This document shows, in pieces, positions 54,173 to 61,968 of a stretch of DNA of 64,000 nucleotides. Origin of the DNA: Alkalicoccus chagannorensis DSM 18086 (GTDB lineage Bacteria > Bacillota > Bacilli > Bacillales > Salisediminibacteriaceae); the NCBI RefSeq assembly GCF_000429725.1, contig NZ_AUCK01000005.1:62001-126000 (forward strand), read 5' to 3'. The translations under genes and the position numbers were made by a program. Below the pieces are notes generated by a model, which did not search any database, was not told the origin of the DNA, and saw only the letters and a list, made by a program, of their open reading frames with translations. The first letter of the stretch is position 1, and the number at the start of each line of letters is the position of its first letter.

Positions 54173-54999
54173 GCGTCCATAAAGCGTTGACGATTGCCGG
54201 ATCTGACAGCGGCGGAGGGGCCGGGATTCAGGCAGATTTGAAAACATTCCAGGAATACGGGGTCTTCGGTACGACCGCAATTACGGCCATCACTGCTCAG
54301 AATACGCTCGGTGTACATGATGTGTCGCCAGTACCTGCGGAGATGCTGGAACAGCAGCTGAAGGCGGTACTCGACGATATAGGGACAGACGCCGCGAAGA
54401 CCGGGATGCTTTTTGACACGGACTGGATTGAGGTGACCGCTTCCTTCGTGAAAAAGGCGTCCTTTCCAGTAGTGGTGGATCCCGTGATGGTGGCTACCTC
54501 CGGCCACGCACTGCTGAAGGAAAAAGCAGAGCAGACGCTGGTCGAAACCTTGTTTCCGCATGCTGCGCTCGTCACACCGAATATTCCAGAGGCGGAACGG
54601 CTTACCGGGAGAAGTGCCGGCTCGCTTCAGGCGAGAAAGGACATGGCAAGAGAGTTGCTCTCCTATGGGCCAGGAGCCGTTCTGCTGAAAGGCGGCCATG
54701 ATCCAGAAGCGGAGACATTAACGGACATCCTCTTTGACGGGGCGGAATTCCATTTCCTTCACGTCCCGAAGCTGGATACGACCCACACGCACGGAACCGG
54801 CTGTACGTATGCGGCTGCCATTACTGCAGGGCTTGCACAGGGCAAGTCGATGCGGGATGCCGTCTATCGTGCGAAGCAGTTCATTCACCAGGCAATCGAC
54901 GGTGCGGTTCCGATCGGATCCGGGGACGGACCTGTCTGGCATGCAGCCCACCGGACGGCGGAAGCGCCTCCGGTCACAATGGAGGTGGAGAGAGAATGA
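54169..54999 (+). CDS. thiD: Hydroxymethylpyrimidine (phosphate) kinase ThiD
   Basis: A 276-residue ribokinase-fold enzyme acting on the pyrimidine half of thiamine. Signature blocks are TIAGSDSGGGAGIQADLKTF, AITAITAQNTLGV, PVVVDPVMVATSGHALL, LVTPNIPEAERLTG and the anion hole HTHGTGCTYAAAITAGLAQG. Normal length. It overlaps thiM and thiE by four bases each. Confidence 0.95.
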   Translation: MSVHKALTIAGSDSGGGAGIQADLKTFQEYGVFGTTAITAITAQNTLGVHDVSPVPAEMLEQQLKAVLDDIGTDAAKTGMLFDTDWIEVTASFVKKASFPVVVDPVMVATSGHALLKEKAEQTLVETLFPHAALVTPNIPEAERLTGRSAGSLQARKDMARELLSYGPGAVLLKGGHDPEAETLTDILFDGAEFHFLHVPKLDTTHTHGTGCTYAAAITAGLAQGKSMRDAVYRAKQFIHQAIDGAVPIGSGDGPVWHAAHRTAEAPPVTMEVERE

Positions 55000-55655
55000 T
55001 CAAGTTTCATAAAGAACAGCTGCGCCTGTATTTTATCTCCGGCACGCGGGATACGCTGCGCCGACCGCTCCCAAAGGTTCTGGACGAAGCACTGGACGGC
55101 GGCGTAACGATGTTCCAGTTCAGGGAAAAGGGGATCGGCGTGCTGCTGACGCATCAAGAGCGGGTGGACATGGCACTCAAATTAAAAGCACGCTGCCATG
55201 ACCGCGGAGTTCCCTTTATCGTAAATGACGACATCAAGCTGGCAGAAGAAGTGGATGCGGACGGTGTACATATCGGCCAGGACGATGCGCCGGCTGATCA
55301 AGTACGCGCCTATCTCGGAGAGGATAAAATTCTCGGTGTATCTGCCTATACCGTGGAAGAAGCCGAGAAGGCCGTCCGTGATGGCGCTGACTATCTCGGC
55401 GTCGGTCCGATGTATGCTACGAGTTCCAAAAACGATGCCAAAGAAGTGGTGGGACCTGAGCGGATTGCGGAGATGCGCAGGGCAGGTATCACGATTCCGA
55501 TTACCGCTATCGGCGGTATCATGCCGGAGCATACAGCGGTCCTCCGCCAGGCTGGAGCAGACGGCCTTTCCGTGATCTCCGCCGTGGCGCGGCAGGAGAA
55601 ACCGCTCGATGCAGCTGCTGTGTTCGCGTGGGCCTGGAGAGAGATGGATAGCTGA
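54996..55655 (+). CDS. thiE: Thiamine-phosphate synthase ThiE
   Basis: A 219-residue TIM-barrel enzyme that joins the pyrimidine and thiazole halves. It has LYFISGTRDTL, the phosphate site DGGVTMFQFREKG, FIVNDDIKLAEEV, DGVHIGQDDAPADQVR, LGVSAYTVEEAEKA and YLGVGPMYATSSKNDA. The GPxxxTxTK motif carries Ala-Thr-Ser-Ser-Lys here, as in other Bacilli. It is the last gene of the thiM-thiD-thiE transcript. Confidence 0.95.
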   Translation: MIKFHKEQLRLYFISGTRDTLRRPLPKVLDEALDGGVTMFQFREKGIGVLLTHQERVDMALKLKARCHDRGVPFIVNDDIKLAEEVDADGVHIGQDDAPADQVRAYLGEDKILGVSAYTVEEAEKAVRDGADYLGVGPMYATSSKNDAKEVVGPERIAEMRRAGITIPITAIGGIMPEHTAVLRQAGADGLSVISAVARQEKPLDAAAVFAWAWREMDS

Positions 55656-55851
55656 ATCGTAGGACAGGAGACTGGTAAAACCGGCTGAGAAGGACGTATC
55701 TCTTGTAAGAGAGATACGTCGCTGCAGCTCAGAAAGCTGATGGGCCGTCCATCTCCAGCTTTTTCGTGCAGACGTTCACCTTTTCCCGCCGCTGGCGAAA
55801 GGCGAAAGCCTCTCGTATCCACATACGGCGAAAACAGAATCTGATTAAAAG

Positions 55852-55896
55852 AAAAACGCTTCCGGTGATCCAAACATGGACCGGAAGCGTTTTTTT
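55852..55896 (+). terminator. Terminator downstream of thiE
   Basis: A perfect 15-bp stem (55852-55866 with 55880-55894) followed by seven T. A weaker 11-bp hairpin without T-run lies at 55692-55720. Confidence 0.92.
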
Positions 55897-55904
55897 CGAA
55901 GCAT

Positions 55905-56025
55905 AAGAATGTAGATGTTTACATACAGGGTGACGGCGCAGCCGGCTGCTCGGGGAGCAGGAAGACCCCAGCTTCCCTCAACGAACCTGCGGTACACGCC
56001 GTTCTGAACAAAAGGGGGGCATACC
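55905..56025. repeat. Dispersed degenerate element, copy E, first half
   Basis: Contains GAATGTAGATGTTTACATAC, AGGGTGACGGCGC, CCGGCTG, ACGAACCTGCGG, ACACGCCGTTCTGA and ACAAAAGG. These align with copies A, B, C and D. It directly follows the thiE terminator in a 674-base gap without genes. Confidence 0.65.
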
Positions 56026-56165
56026 TGCTGCCAGCAGAACATGACGCTCTCGTAAACGTCCAAGCATTCGTCCAAGTTGAGCGAAGCGTGCTTTCTCTAT
56101 ACTTCACCCAAGGTTTGAGAAGCGATCGAAGTACCAGCGTCGGTGATCGACAATCATCCCGTGCA

Positions 56166-56285
56166 GCGTTCCATCCATCCATCCGTTTGCCGGCGGGAGG
56201 AAAAACCTGCTCATTTCGACTTCCACTCGTGGCGCGGAAGTCCGTGCCCTTCTCTATTCGCTCGTTCACACAGCCCGTGCCGAAC
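56166..56285. repeat. Dispersed degenerate element, copy E, second half
   Basis: Same-orientation match to 33276-33400 with shared blocks CATCCGTTTGCCG, CTCGTGGCGCGGA, GTGCCCT and CTCGTTCA. It ends 45 bases before the stop of recQ. No gene is supported between thiE and recQ. Confidence 0.7.
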
Positions 56286-56329
56286 CTGTCCTCGCCGGAA
56301 CGGGAGGGTCGGGAAAAAGCACGCGCCGG

Positions 56330-58417
56330 CTACCGCCGTGCGCGCGGCTGGATGAAATCATGGATCATCAGCTTCACAGCAAAGTAGGAGACGTCGCCGG
56401 CAGCATCTCTGACTGCTTTGAGACCGTCTTCCGTGCCGACGCGGTCGATCGCTTCTGCGACAGCATCCAGATCTTCCTCCTCCACGAGCCGGTACATATC
56501 GAGATCCCAGCCGGCCTCGAGTGCTTCCAGCAGATGGTTTTCGACCGTAGCCGTCTTCAGTCCCCGTGCTTCACAGATGCTGTCGAAAGCCATGCCGGTC
56601 TGGTAAAGAAGCGCCGTATCTTCAAAACTGCGGCGGCTCTCGCTGGACTGCTGCTGCTGATACGTTTGGATAACGTCCAAAAAGTCTTTTCCGTAGGAGT
56701 CGTACTTATTCTGTCCGACCCCTTTTACTTCCAGCATGTCTGCTTCGGTCTCGGGCAGCCGGCTGCACATGTCATGCAACGTCTGGTCGGAGAAAATCAT
56801 ATAGGGAGCCGTGCCGTGATCTTTGGCCAGGCTCGTCCGGAGCGCCCGCAGCAGACTGAACAGCGGATGTTCTTCCGTCCGGCGGACAGGCTGGCGTATT
56901 TTTTTGCGGGAGACGTTTTCTTCTCCCTGCAGCACCGGCCGGGCAGCTTCTGCGAGCGCAAGCTGGGGATAGGCCCCGCCTGTGAGACGCAGGTAGCCGG
57001 AAGCAGATAGATAATCAATCAGCTGCGATACTTCTTTCTGTGTCCGGTCCTTCATCAATCCGAAAGTGGTCAGCCGGTCGAATCGGAAGGACTGGATTTT
57101 TTGATTTTTTGACCCGGTCAACACTTGCGCCGTCATCGTCCGGCCGAAGCGTTCGCCCATCCGGCGGACGCAGGAGAATACCATCTGAGCATCGCGGGTA
57201 ATGTCCTCGGTCTCCCGTTCGTCGAGGCAGGTAGAGCACCGGCCGCACACCTCTGTGCTGATATCTCCGAAATAATGAATCATATACTGCTGCAGGCAGG
57301 CCTCTGTGTGGCAGTAGTGGACCATCTGCTGCAGCTTTGTGAATTCCTGCTGCTTGCGCTCTTCGCTCATCTGTGACTGCTCAATCAGAAACTGCTGGAT
57401 CTGCACGTCCTGAGGGGAGAACAACAGGATGCAGTCACTCGGCCCGCCGTCCCTGCCGGCACGACCCGCTTCCTGATAGTAGCTCTCCACGGTACGCGGC
57501 ATGTTCTGGTGCAGAATGAAGCGTACGTTCGACTTGTTGATCCCCATGCCGAACGCATTCGTTGCGACAATGATGTTCGTCTCTTCATACACGAAGGCCT
57601 CCTGGGCAGCCCGGCGTTCTTCCGGCTCCATGCCTCCGTGGTAGCGGCCGATAGAGATGCCTTTCTTCAGGAGCATCGCATACACGCGCTCGACTTCTTT
57701 TCGGGTGGCGCAGTAAATAATGCCGGAAGAGGCAGGATCGCGGGAGATGTAGTCGATCAAATAGCGGTCGCGGTCGACCCCTTTTTCCACGAAGAAGGAC
57801 AGATTGTCCCGTGCAAAGCCGGTTTTGACGACGTGCTTCTCTGCAATGCCGAGGGAGGCGCAGATATCTTCGGTGACTGTGGGCGTTGCCGTCGCAGTCA
57901 GTGCGAGCACGACTGGATCAGACGGGAGCTCTTCAATCAGACCGGGGATCCGGCGGTAGCTCGGACGGAAGTCGTGTCCCCACTGCGACAGACAGTGTGC
58001 TTCATCGACTGCAAGGAGAGAGACCGGGCACTGCTTGAGCATTCGTAGAAACGACGGGGCTTCCAGCCGTTCCGGAGCAACGAAAACGAGCTTGTATACA
58101 CCGATCCGGACGGACTCCAGACGGGACTGGGTTTCGGCAGCGCTCAGGCTCGAGTTGATGAACGTAGCATGGATTCCCGCTTCTTTCAGTTCATCGACCT
58201 GATCTTTCATCAGCGAAATCAGCGGAGAAATCACAAGCGTGATTCCGGGCAGAAGAAGCGACGGGATCTGATACGTGATCGATTTCCCGCCGCCGGTAGG
58301 CATGATGCCCATCGTATTCGTATTGTGGAACACCCGATCGAGGAGAGCCTCCTGGCCATCCCGGAAGGATTCATAGCCGAAGTGTTCCTTCAGTTTTTGA
58401 GCTGCTTCGTGCATCAT
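56330..58417 (-). CDS. recQ: ATP-dependent DNA helicase RecQ
   Basis: A 695-residue superfamily 2 helicase. It has the RecQ lead FGYESFRDGQEALLD, Walker A MPTGGGKSITYQ, the box AVDEAHCLSQWGHDFRPSY, ALTATATP, then YCATRKEVE and VATNAFGMGINKSNVRF with QEAGRAGRDG. A zinc-binding domain follows (CLQQYMIHYFG and CGRCSTC), then the RQC winged helix, an HRDC-type domain (HDMCSRLPETEADMLEVKGV) and a C-terminal helix-turn-helix region after residue 590. It acts in replication-fork repair. The ATG at 58417 with a GGTGG site is preferred; M at 58414 or 58441 is possible. Confidence 0.95.
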   Translation of the reverse strand: MMHEAAQKLKEHFGYESFRDGQEALLDRVFHNTNTMGIMPTGGGKSITYQIPSLLLPGITLVISPLISLMKDQVDELKEAGIHATFINSSLSAAETQSRLESVRIGVYKLVFVAPERLEAPSFLRMLKQCPVSLLAVDEAHCLSQWGHDFRPSYRRIPGLIEELPSDPVVLALTATATPTVTEDICASLGIAEKHVVKTGFARDNLSFFVEKGVDRDRYLIDYISRDPASSGIIYCATRKEVERVYAMLLKKGISIGRYHGGMEPEERRAAQEAFVYEETNIIVATNAFGMGINKSNVRFILHQNMPRTVESYYQEAGRAGRDGGPSDCILLFSPQDVQIQQFLIEQSQMSEERKQQEFTKLQQMVHYCHTEACLQQYMIHYFGDISTEVCGRCSTCLDERETEDITRDAQMVFSCVRRMGERFGRTMTAQVLTGSKNQKIQSFRFDRLTTFGLMKDRTQKEVSQLIDYLSASGYLRLTGGAYPQLALAEAARPVLQGEENVSRKKIRQPVRRTEEHPLFSLLRALRTSLAKDHGTAPYMIFSDQTLHDMCSRLPETEADMLEVKGVGQNKYDSYGKDFLDVIQTYQQQQSSESRRSFEDTALLYQTGMAFDSICEARGLKTATVENHLLEALEAGWDLDMYRLVEEEDLDAVAEAIDRVGTEDGLKAVRDAAGDVSYFAVKLMIHDFIQPRARR

Positions 58418-58507
58418 AATTCCACCGTCTTTCCTGTTCATCCGTGTGCGGGTTCAGCCGCATGTCTGTATTCATTCTACAGGAGAAGACGGTTCATCTG
58501 CAATGAG

Positions 58508-59809
58508 TCATCCGCCGTACTGTCGTTCTGCGTACGTGTTGAAAGATAATGTCTCCAGCCACGATACGGGAACGAGGAACGTGACGGTCACGACACCGGG
58601 GTGACGGCCGATTTCAATAGAGCCGGTTACCGTGGCCCGGTTCATGACTTCCGGAACGGTGATTCCGAGCAGATTGGCAGCACGCTGCATGCCGTTCGTC
58701 GTGGCTTCATTCAAGTCTGGCCCCGTTCCGACAAACTGCAGTGGAAGTGCTTCTTCCAGCTGCGCCTGCTGCCCCCAGGAAGCGGCGAGCGCTTCTGCTT
58801 GTTTACGCTCGTTTTCAGACGGCGGAACAGCAAGGTGAGGGAGGTCCTCTTTTACCGGAAGCAGGATCGGTCCTTCTATGGTCGTATTTTTAATTACGTC
58901 GACCTGGAGTGTTACGATACCGGAAACATCGGTCGTATGGCCGGCGATTTCACCGTCCCCCTGCATGGCATGCATATCTCCGAGGTAGACACCGCCTCCG
59001 GGAACTTTCACTGGACAGAACACCACAGCCCCTTCCCGTGCGCGGTTGATGTCCATATGTCCGTCCGTACGGTCTTCCAGCTCTTCTTTCGTTAAGGTAT
59101 ACTCGTGCGGGGCATCAATGAGAAAAGAGCCGAAGTCCCCCGCGTTGTGCGAATCGGGGATCACCCGCGATGGCGTGGTGCCGAGCTGTCCAAGAAAAGG
59201 CCGGACTCTGGCGATCACACCCGGCATGTCGTGCGGCGCAAACGTGACAATCGGGTTTTGGATCGAGTTCTCTGGTGTCGCCATAAAATGGTGTCCATTG
59301 GAAGCTGTTTGATCGGCTCCCTGCTTATCGAGCGTAATGCCGACTTGTTTGTCTGCATCGAAAGCCATCGTATAGGCATGTGTGAACTGAAACGGTGTGA
59401 CGTCCGCTCCGCAGGATGCACAGCGGATGGCCGTCTGACCTGTTCCTTTGATGACCGTATCCGGATGCATCGTGCCGCATTCCGGACACTTTACCGCGAC
59501 GAAAGGATCGCCGACGAATCGGCCGTCCACCGGTGCATCATTTCCGGAAGCAGTTGCCATGGAGGTGACTCGGATTGATTTGATCGTTACTGCAATGGTA
59601 TCGCCGACGTCGGCTCCCTCGACAAAGACCGGCTTGGTCACTTCATGACCGCCGCGCAGCTTCGGCGTGATCATCGGTCCCCAGCATCCCGGCGATGTAT
59701 TGGCAATGATATGCCCACCGCTTTTCACCGGACCGAGCATCTCTTTATCGGGATCGAGCAGCCCGTCCACAAACTCATTTACAAGAATGGATTCTCTTGC
59801 TTTATTCAT
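58508..59809 (-). CDS. Acetamidase/formamidase-family protein with zinc-ribbon insert
   Basis: A 433-residue member of the FmdA/AmdA family, long class. Family blocks include GHIIANTSPGCWGPMI, PVFVEGADVGDTIAV, RPFLGQLGTTPSRVIPDSHN and GGGVYLGDMHAMQGDGEI. Between residues 95 and 130 is a four-Cys zinc ribbon (VKCPECGTMH and IRCASCGADV). The 12-kb paralogue lacks this. Substrate unknown; short amides are the family precedent. Start 59809 has AAGGAGG upstream. It is followed by a short gap before recQ on the same strand. Confidence 0.88.
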   Translation of the reverse strand: MNKARESILVNEFVDGLLDPDKEMLGPVKSGGHIIANTSPGCWGPMITPKLRGGHEVTKPVFVEGADVGDTIAVTIKSIRVTSMATASGNDAPVDGRFVGDPFVAVKCPECGTMHPDTVIKGTGQTAIRCASCGADVTPFQFTHAYTMAFDADKQVGITLDKQGADQTASNGHHFMATPENSIQNPIVTFAPHDMPGVIARVRPFLGQLGTTPSRVIPDSHNAGDFGSFLIDAPHEYTLTKEELEDRTDGHMDINRAREGAVVFCPVKVPGGGVYLGDMHAMQGDGEIAGHTTDVSGIVTLQVDVIKNTTIEGPILLPVKEDLPHLAVPPSENERKQAEALAASWGQQAQLEEALPLQFVGTGPDLNEATTNGMQRAANLLGITVPEVMNRATVTGSIEIGRHPGVVTVTFLVPVSWLETLSFNTYAERQYGG

Positions 59810-59917
59810 CGTATCTGCCTCCTTGGCTGAAGATTGAATGCGCTTACAGCATATCGTAATCAATCAGGAGCACGGATGCAAGTGTTTGGTGCTGTCAGGG
59901 ATATATGATTGAATTCG

Positions 59918-59972
59918 TTGAAAAAAGGGAACATAATGGGATATAGTCATGGTTACTTACTTTTTAATAGTA
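59918..59972 (+). promoter_or_regulatory. Promoter with a YodB/CatR-type operator
   Basis: TTGAAA (59918-59923), an 18-base spacer and TATAGT (59942-59947) form a good promoter. Just downstream, TACT-TTTTAAT-AGTA at 59958-59972 matches the recalled TACT-N7-AGTA operator of the quinone-sensing MarR/DUF24 repressors YodB and CatR of B. subtilis. The genes that follow fit quinone detoxification. Confidence 0.65.
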
Positions 59973-59987
59973 TAGGAGTGGATTTGA

Positions 59988-60599
59988 ATGAAGCATGTAT
60001 ACCATCCTCCCAAAAACGGCAGTACGAAAACACTATTGCTGCTGCACGGCACCGGCGGAAATGAAGAAGATCTCCTGCCGCTCGCCGAGATGATCGACCC
60101 GGACGCCGGTATTTTAGGTGTAAGAGGGAACGTGGACGAAAACGGCATGAACCGGTTCTTCCGGCGTCTGCGGGAAGGCGTATTTGACGAAGAGGATTTG
60201 ATTTTCCGCACAGAAGAACTGAAACAGTTTGTCGATCAGACAGCGGAAGAAAAAGGATTTGACCGCAGCCGGGTAACCGCTGTCGGTTATTCCAACGGAG
60301 CAAACATTGCAGCAAGTCTGCTGTATCACTATGATCAACCGCTTGATCAGGCCTATTTGTTTCATCCAATGGTACCGAGAAGAGACATCGAACGCCCGGA
60401 TATGACCGGCATTCCTGTATTCATCGGCGCCGGCTCGAATGATCCGATCTGTCCGCCGGAAGAAACAGAGGAGCTGGAACGGCACCTGCGTGAATCCGGC
60501 GCCTCTACAGAGCTCTACTGGGCTCAGATGGGACACCAGCTGACGAGGGACGAAGTCGATGCAGCGCGGACCTTCTACGATAAACAGAAAGGAGAATAA
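59988..60599 (+). CDS. Alpha/beta hydrolase, MhqD/YodD-like carboxylesterase
   Basis: A 203-residue phospholipase/carboxylesterase-family hydrolase. The oxyanion region is LLLLHGTGGNEEDLLPLA. The nucleophile elbow is AVGYSNGANIA, the acid Asp is in GAGSNDPICPP, and the His is in QMGHQLTRDEV. B. subtilis MhqD, linked to hydroquinone resistance, has the same size and layout (recalled). It forms an operon with the flavin reductase gene three bases downstream. The ATG follows TAGGAGTGG. Confidence 0.85.
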   Translation: MKHVYHPPKNGSTKTLLLLHGTGGNEEDLLPLAEMIDPDAGILGVRGNVDENGMNRFFRRLREGVFDEEDLIFRTEELKQFVDQTAEEKGFDRSRVTAVGYSNGANIAASLLYHYDQPLDQAYLFHPMVPRRDIERPDMTGIPVFIGAGSNDPICPPEETEELERHLRESGASTELYWAQMGHQLTRDEVDAARTFYDKQKGE

Positions 60600-60602
60600 C
60601 CG

Positions 60603-61208
60603 ATGGCTGCTTTCTCTTCGGAAGGACTTTCCAAACAAGAGCAGCACCGCCTGCTCACGTCCATTGTAGCGCCGCGGCCGATTGCGTTTGTCAGTACGAT
60701 GTCCGAAGATGGAGTGCTGAACGCCGCGCCGTTCAGCTACTTCAATATTGTGTCGGCAGAGCCGCCGCTTCTGTCCATATCCATCGGCAGGAAAAAGGGC
60801 CAGCAGAAAGATACAGCCCGGAATATTCTTCAGAAAAAAGAGTTCGTCGTCCACGTGACGGATGAGGACAACGTAAAAAAAGTGAACAAAACAGCGGCTT
60901 CTCTCTCCCCGGACGAAAGCGAAGCCGCATTTGCCTCCCTCACACCGACTGTCAGCCATCAGACCGGGGTGCCTTCGATCAAAGAGTCGACGGTCAGAAT
61001 GGAATGTGTGCTGGAGCAGCATCTCGTGATCGGCGATGAAAACAGCGTGGTCGACCTGATCATCGGCCGGATCCGTCACTACGACATCGAAGATAAACTA
61101 ATCAAAGATGGCAGCGTGCGGACCGATAAGATGAAGCCAGTTGCGCGGCTGGGAGGAAAGGAATATGCCCGGCTCGGCCATGTGTTCGAACTCGAACGGC
61201 CGGACTGA
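60603..61208 (+). CDS. Flavin reductase-like FMN-binding protein
   Basis: A 201-residue protein of the flavin reductase family. FMN-binding blocks are IVAPRPIAFVSTMSEDGVLN, AAPFSYFNIVSAEPPLLSISI and NILQKKEFVVHVTDEDNVKKVNKTA. The end DGSVRTDKMKPVARLGGKEYARLG matches YwrF-type members. It likely reduces FMN or acts on flavin-linked substrates. It is co-transcribed with the MhqD-like hydrolase, which supports a role in aromatic or quinone stress (inference). Confidence 0.88.
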   Translation: MAAFSSEGLSKQEQHRLLTSIVAPRPIAFVSTMSEDGVLNAAPFSYFNIVSAEPPLLSISIGRKKGQQKDTARNILQKKEFVVHVTDEDNVKKVNKTAASLSPDESEAAFASLTPTVSHQTGVPSIKESTVRMECVLEQHLVIGDENSVVDLIIGRIRHYDIEDKLIKDGSVRTDKMKPVARLGGKEYARLGHVFELERPD

Positions 61209-61880
61209 CACGAAGCGCAGCAACCGCTGATGCAATAGAGAAGTCAGGTCCGGCGCTGCCGCCGGAGACCTCCCGTCACACCGAATACATGCTGCATGAG
61301 AAAAAAAGGTTCTCATTCCCATGTTGAACAGGCTCAGAGTGCTCAGACATTTTTCAAAGGACGCCCTCGGCTCCTTTTTCTTCGCTTGACGCGGAGAAAT
61401 CCTTCCGCTGTCCCTTCCTTTCGTCCGGGATGATCGTCACGCTTTCTTTTTCCGCAGGCGTCTCGAAACATCGCCTTGCCTACGCTTTTTTGATAAAAAA
61501 GGGGAGAAAGAGACCATCTCTGTCTTTTCTTTTGCAAAGCAAGAACGAAGCGGAGGAACTCGTCCACGACAGGCATGCGGAGTTGAAGGGAAGGACTCTT
61601 GTATCAACAAGGAACATGAACAGAGCCACTCATGCAGCCTCGCTGCACCATGATAGATGAACATAGACTCCTATGTTCTTTTTTCAAGGTAGCCAAAAAG
61701 AAAACAAAACGAAACTTTTCAGTGGGGAAGGGCGGCGACGCCAGAGGGATCAAGCGCCGTCCGAACATCCTCCTCGCAGCGCGAGGAAAGTGGAGGGCAG
61801 CGCCCCTTGGCCAGCGTCCGCCTGAAACGGCAGAAAAGATGCAACAGAAATCAACCTCTACCCCAACATTTACTATAGAA
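61209..61880. other. Gene-free stretch with hairpins
   Basis: The longest unexplained gap besides 17.9-18.6 kb. Small open frames occur on both strands but have no ribosome sites and no recognisable product. Visible structure includes the terminator-like hairpin at 61659-61684 and GC-rich palindromic pieces near 61.75-61.8 kb (CCTCGCAGCGCGAGG). No promoter or repeat copy is clear. Confidence 0.5.
61659..61684 (+). terminator. Terminator-like hairpin in the 61-kb gap
   Basis: A perfect 8-bp stem (gaacatag / ctatgttc) with a 4-base loop and six T. It is 450 bases beyond the nearest plus-strand gene, so it may end a long 3-prime region or an unseen small transcript. Confidence 0.6.
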
Positions 61881-61888
61881 CTAAAAAA

Positions 61889-61920
61889 ACAGCCGCGCCG
61901 GATCATTCCGGTGCGGCTGT
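61889..61920 (-). terminator. Terminator of the TraB/GumN lipoprotein gene
   Basis: A 13-pair stem with one G-T pair (61889-61901 with 61908-61920). On the minus strand it is followed by seven T. Confidence 0.85.
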
Positions 61921-61968
61921 CTGCGTGAAAAGGCGCTCCGGGCTGTTGTTGATAACCCGGCGTCCAGC

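Noticed and set aside
55919-56269. A minus-strand frame in the dispersed element giving a peptide similar to the one at 33.3 kb
   Set aside because: Similarity is explained by the DNA repeat. Spacing between conserved blocks is not kept in frame and there is no ribosome site.
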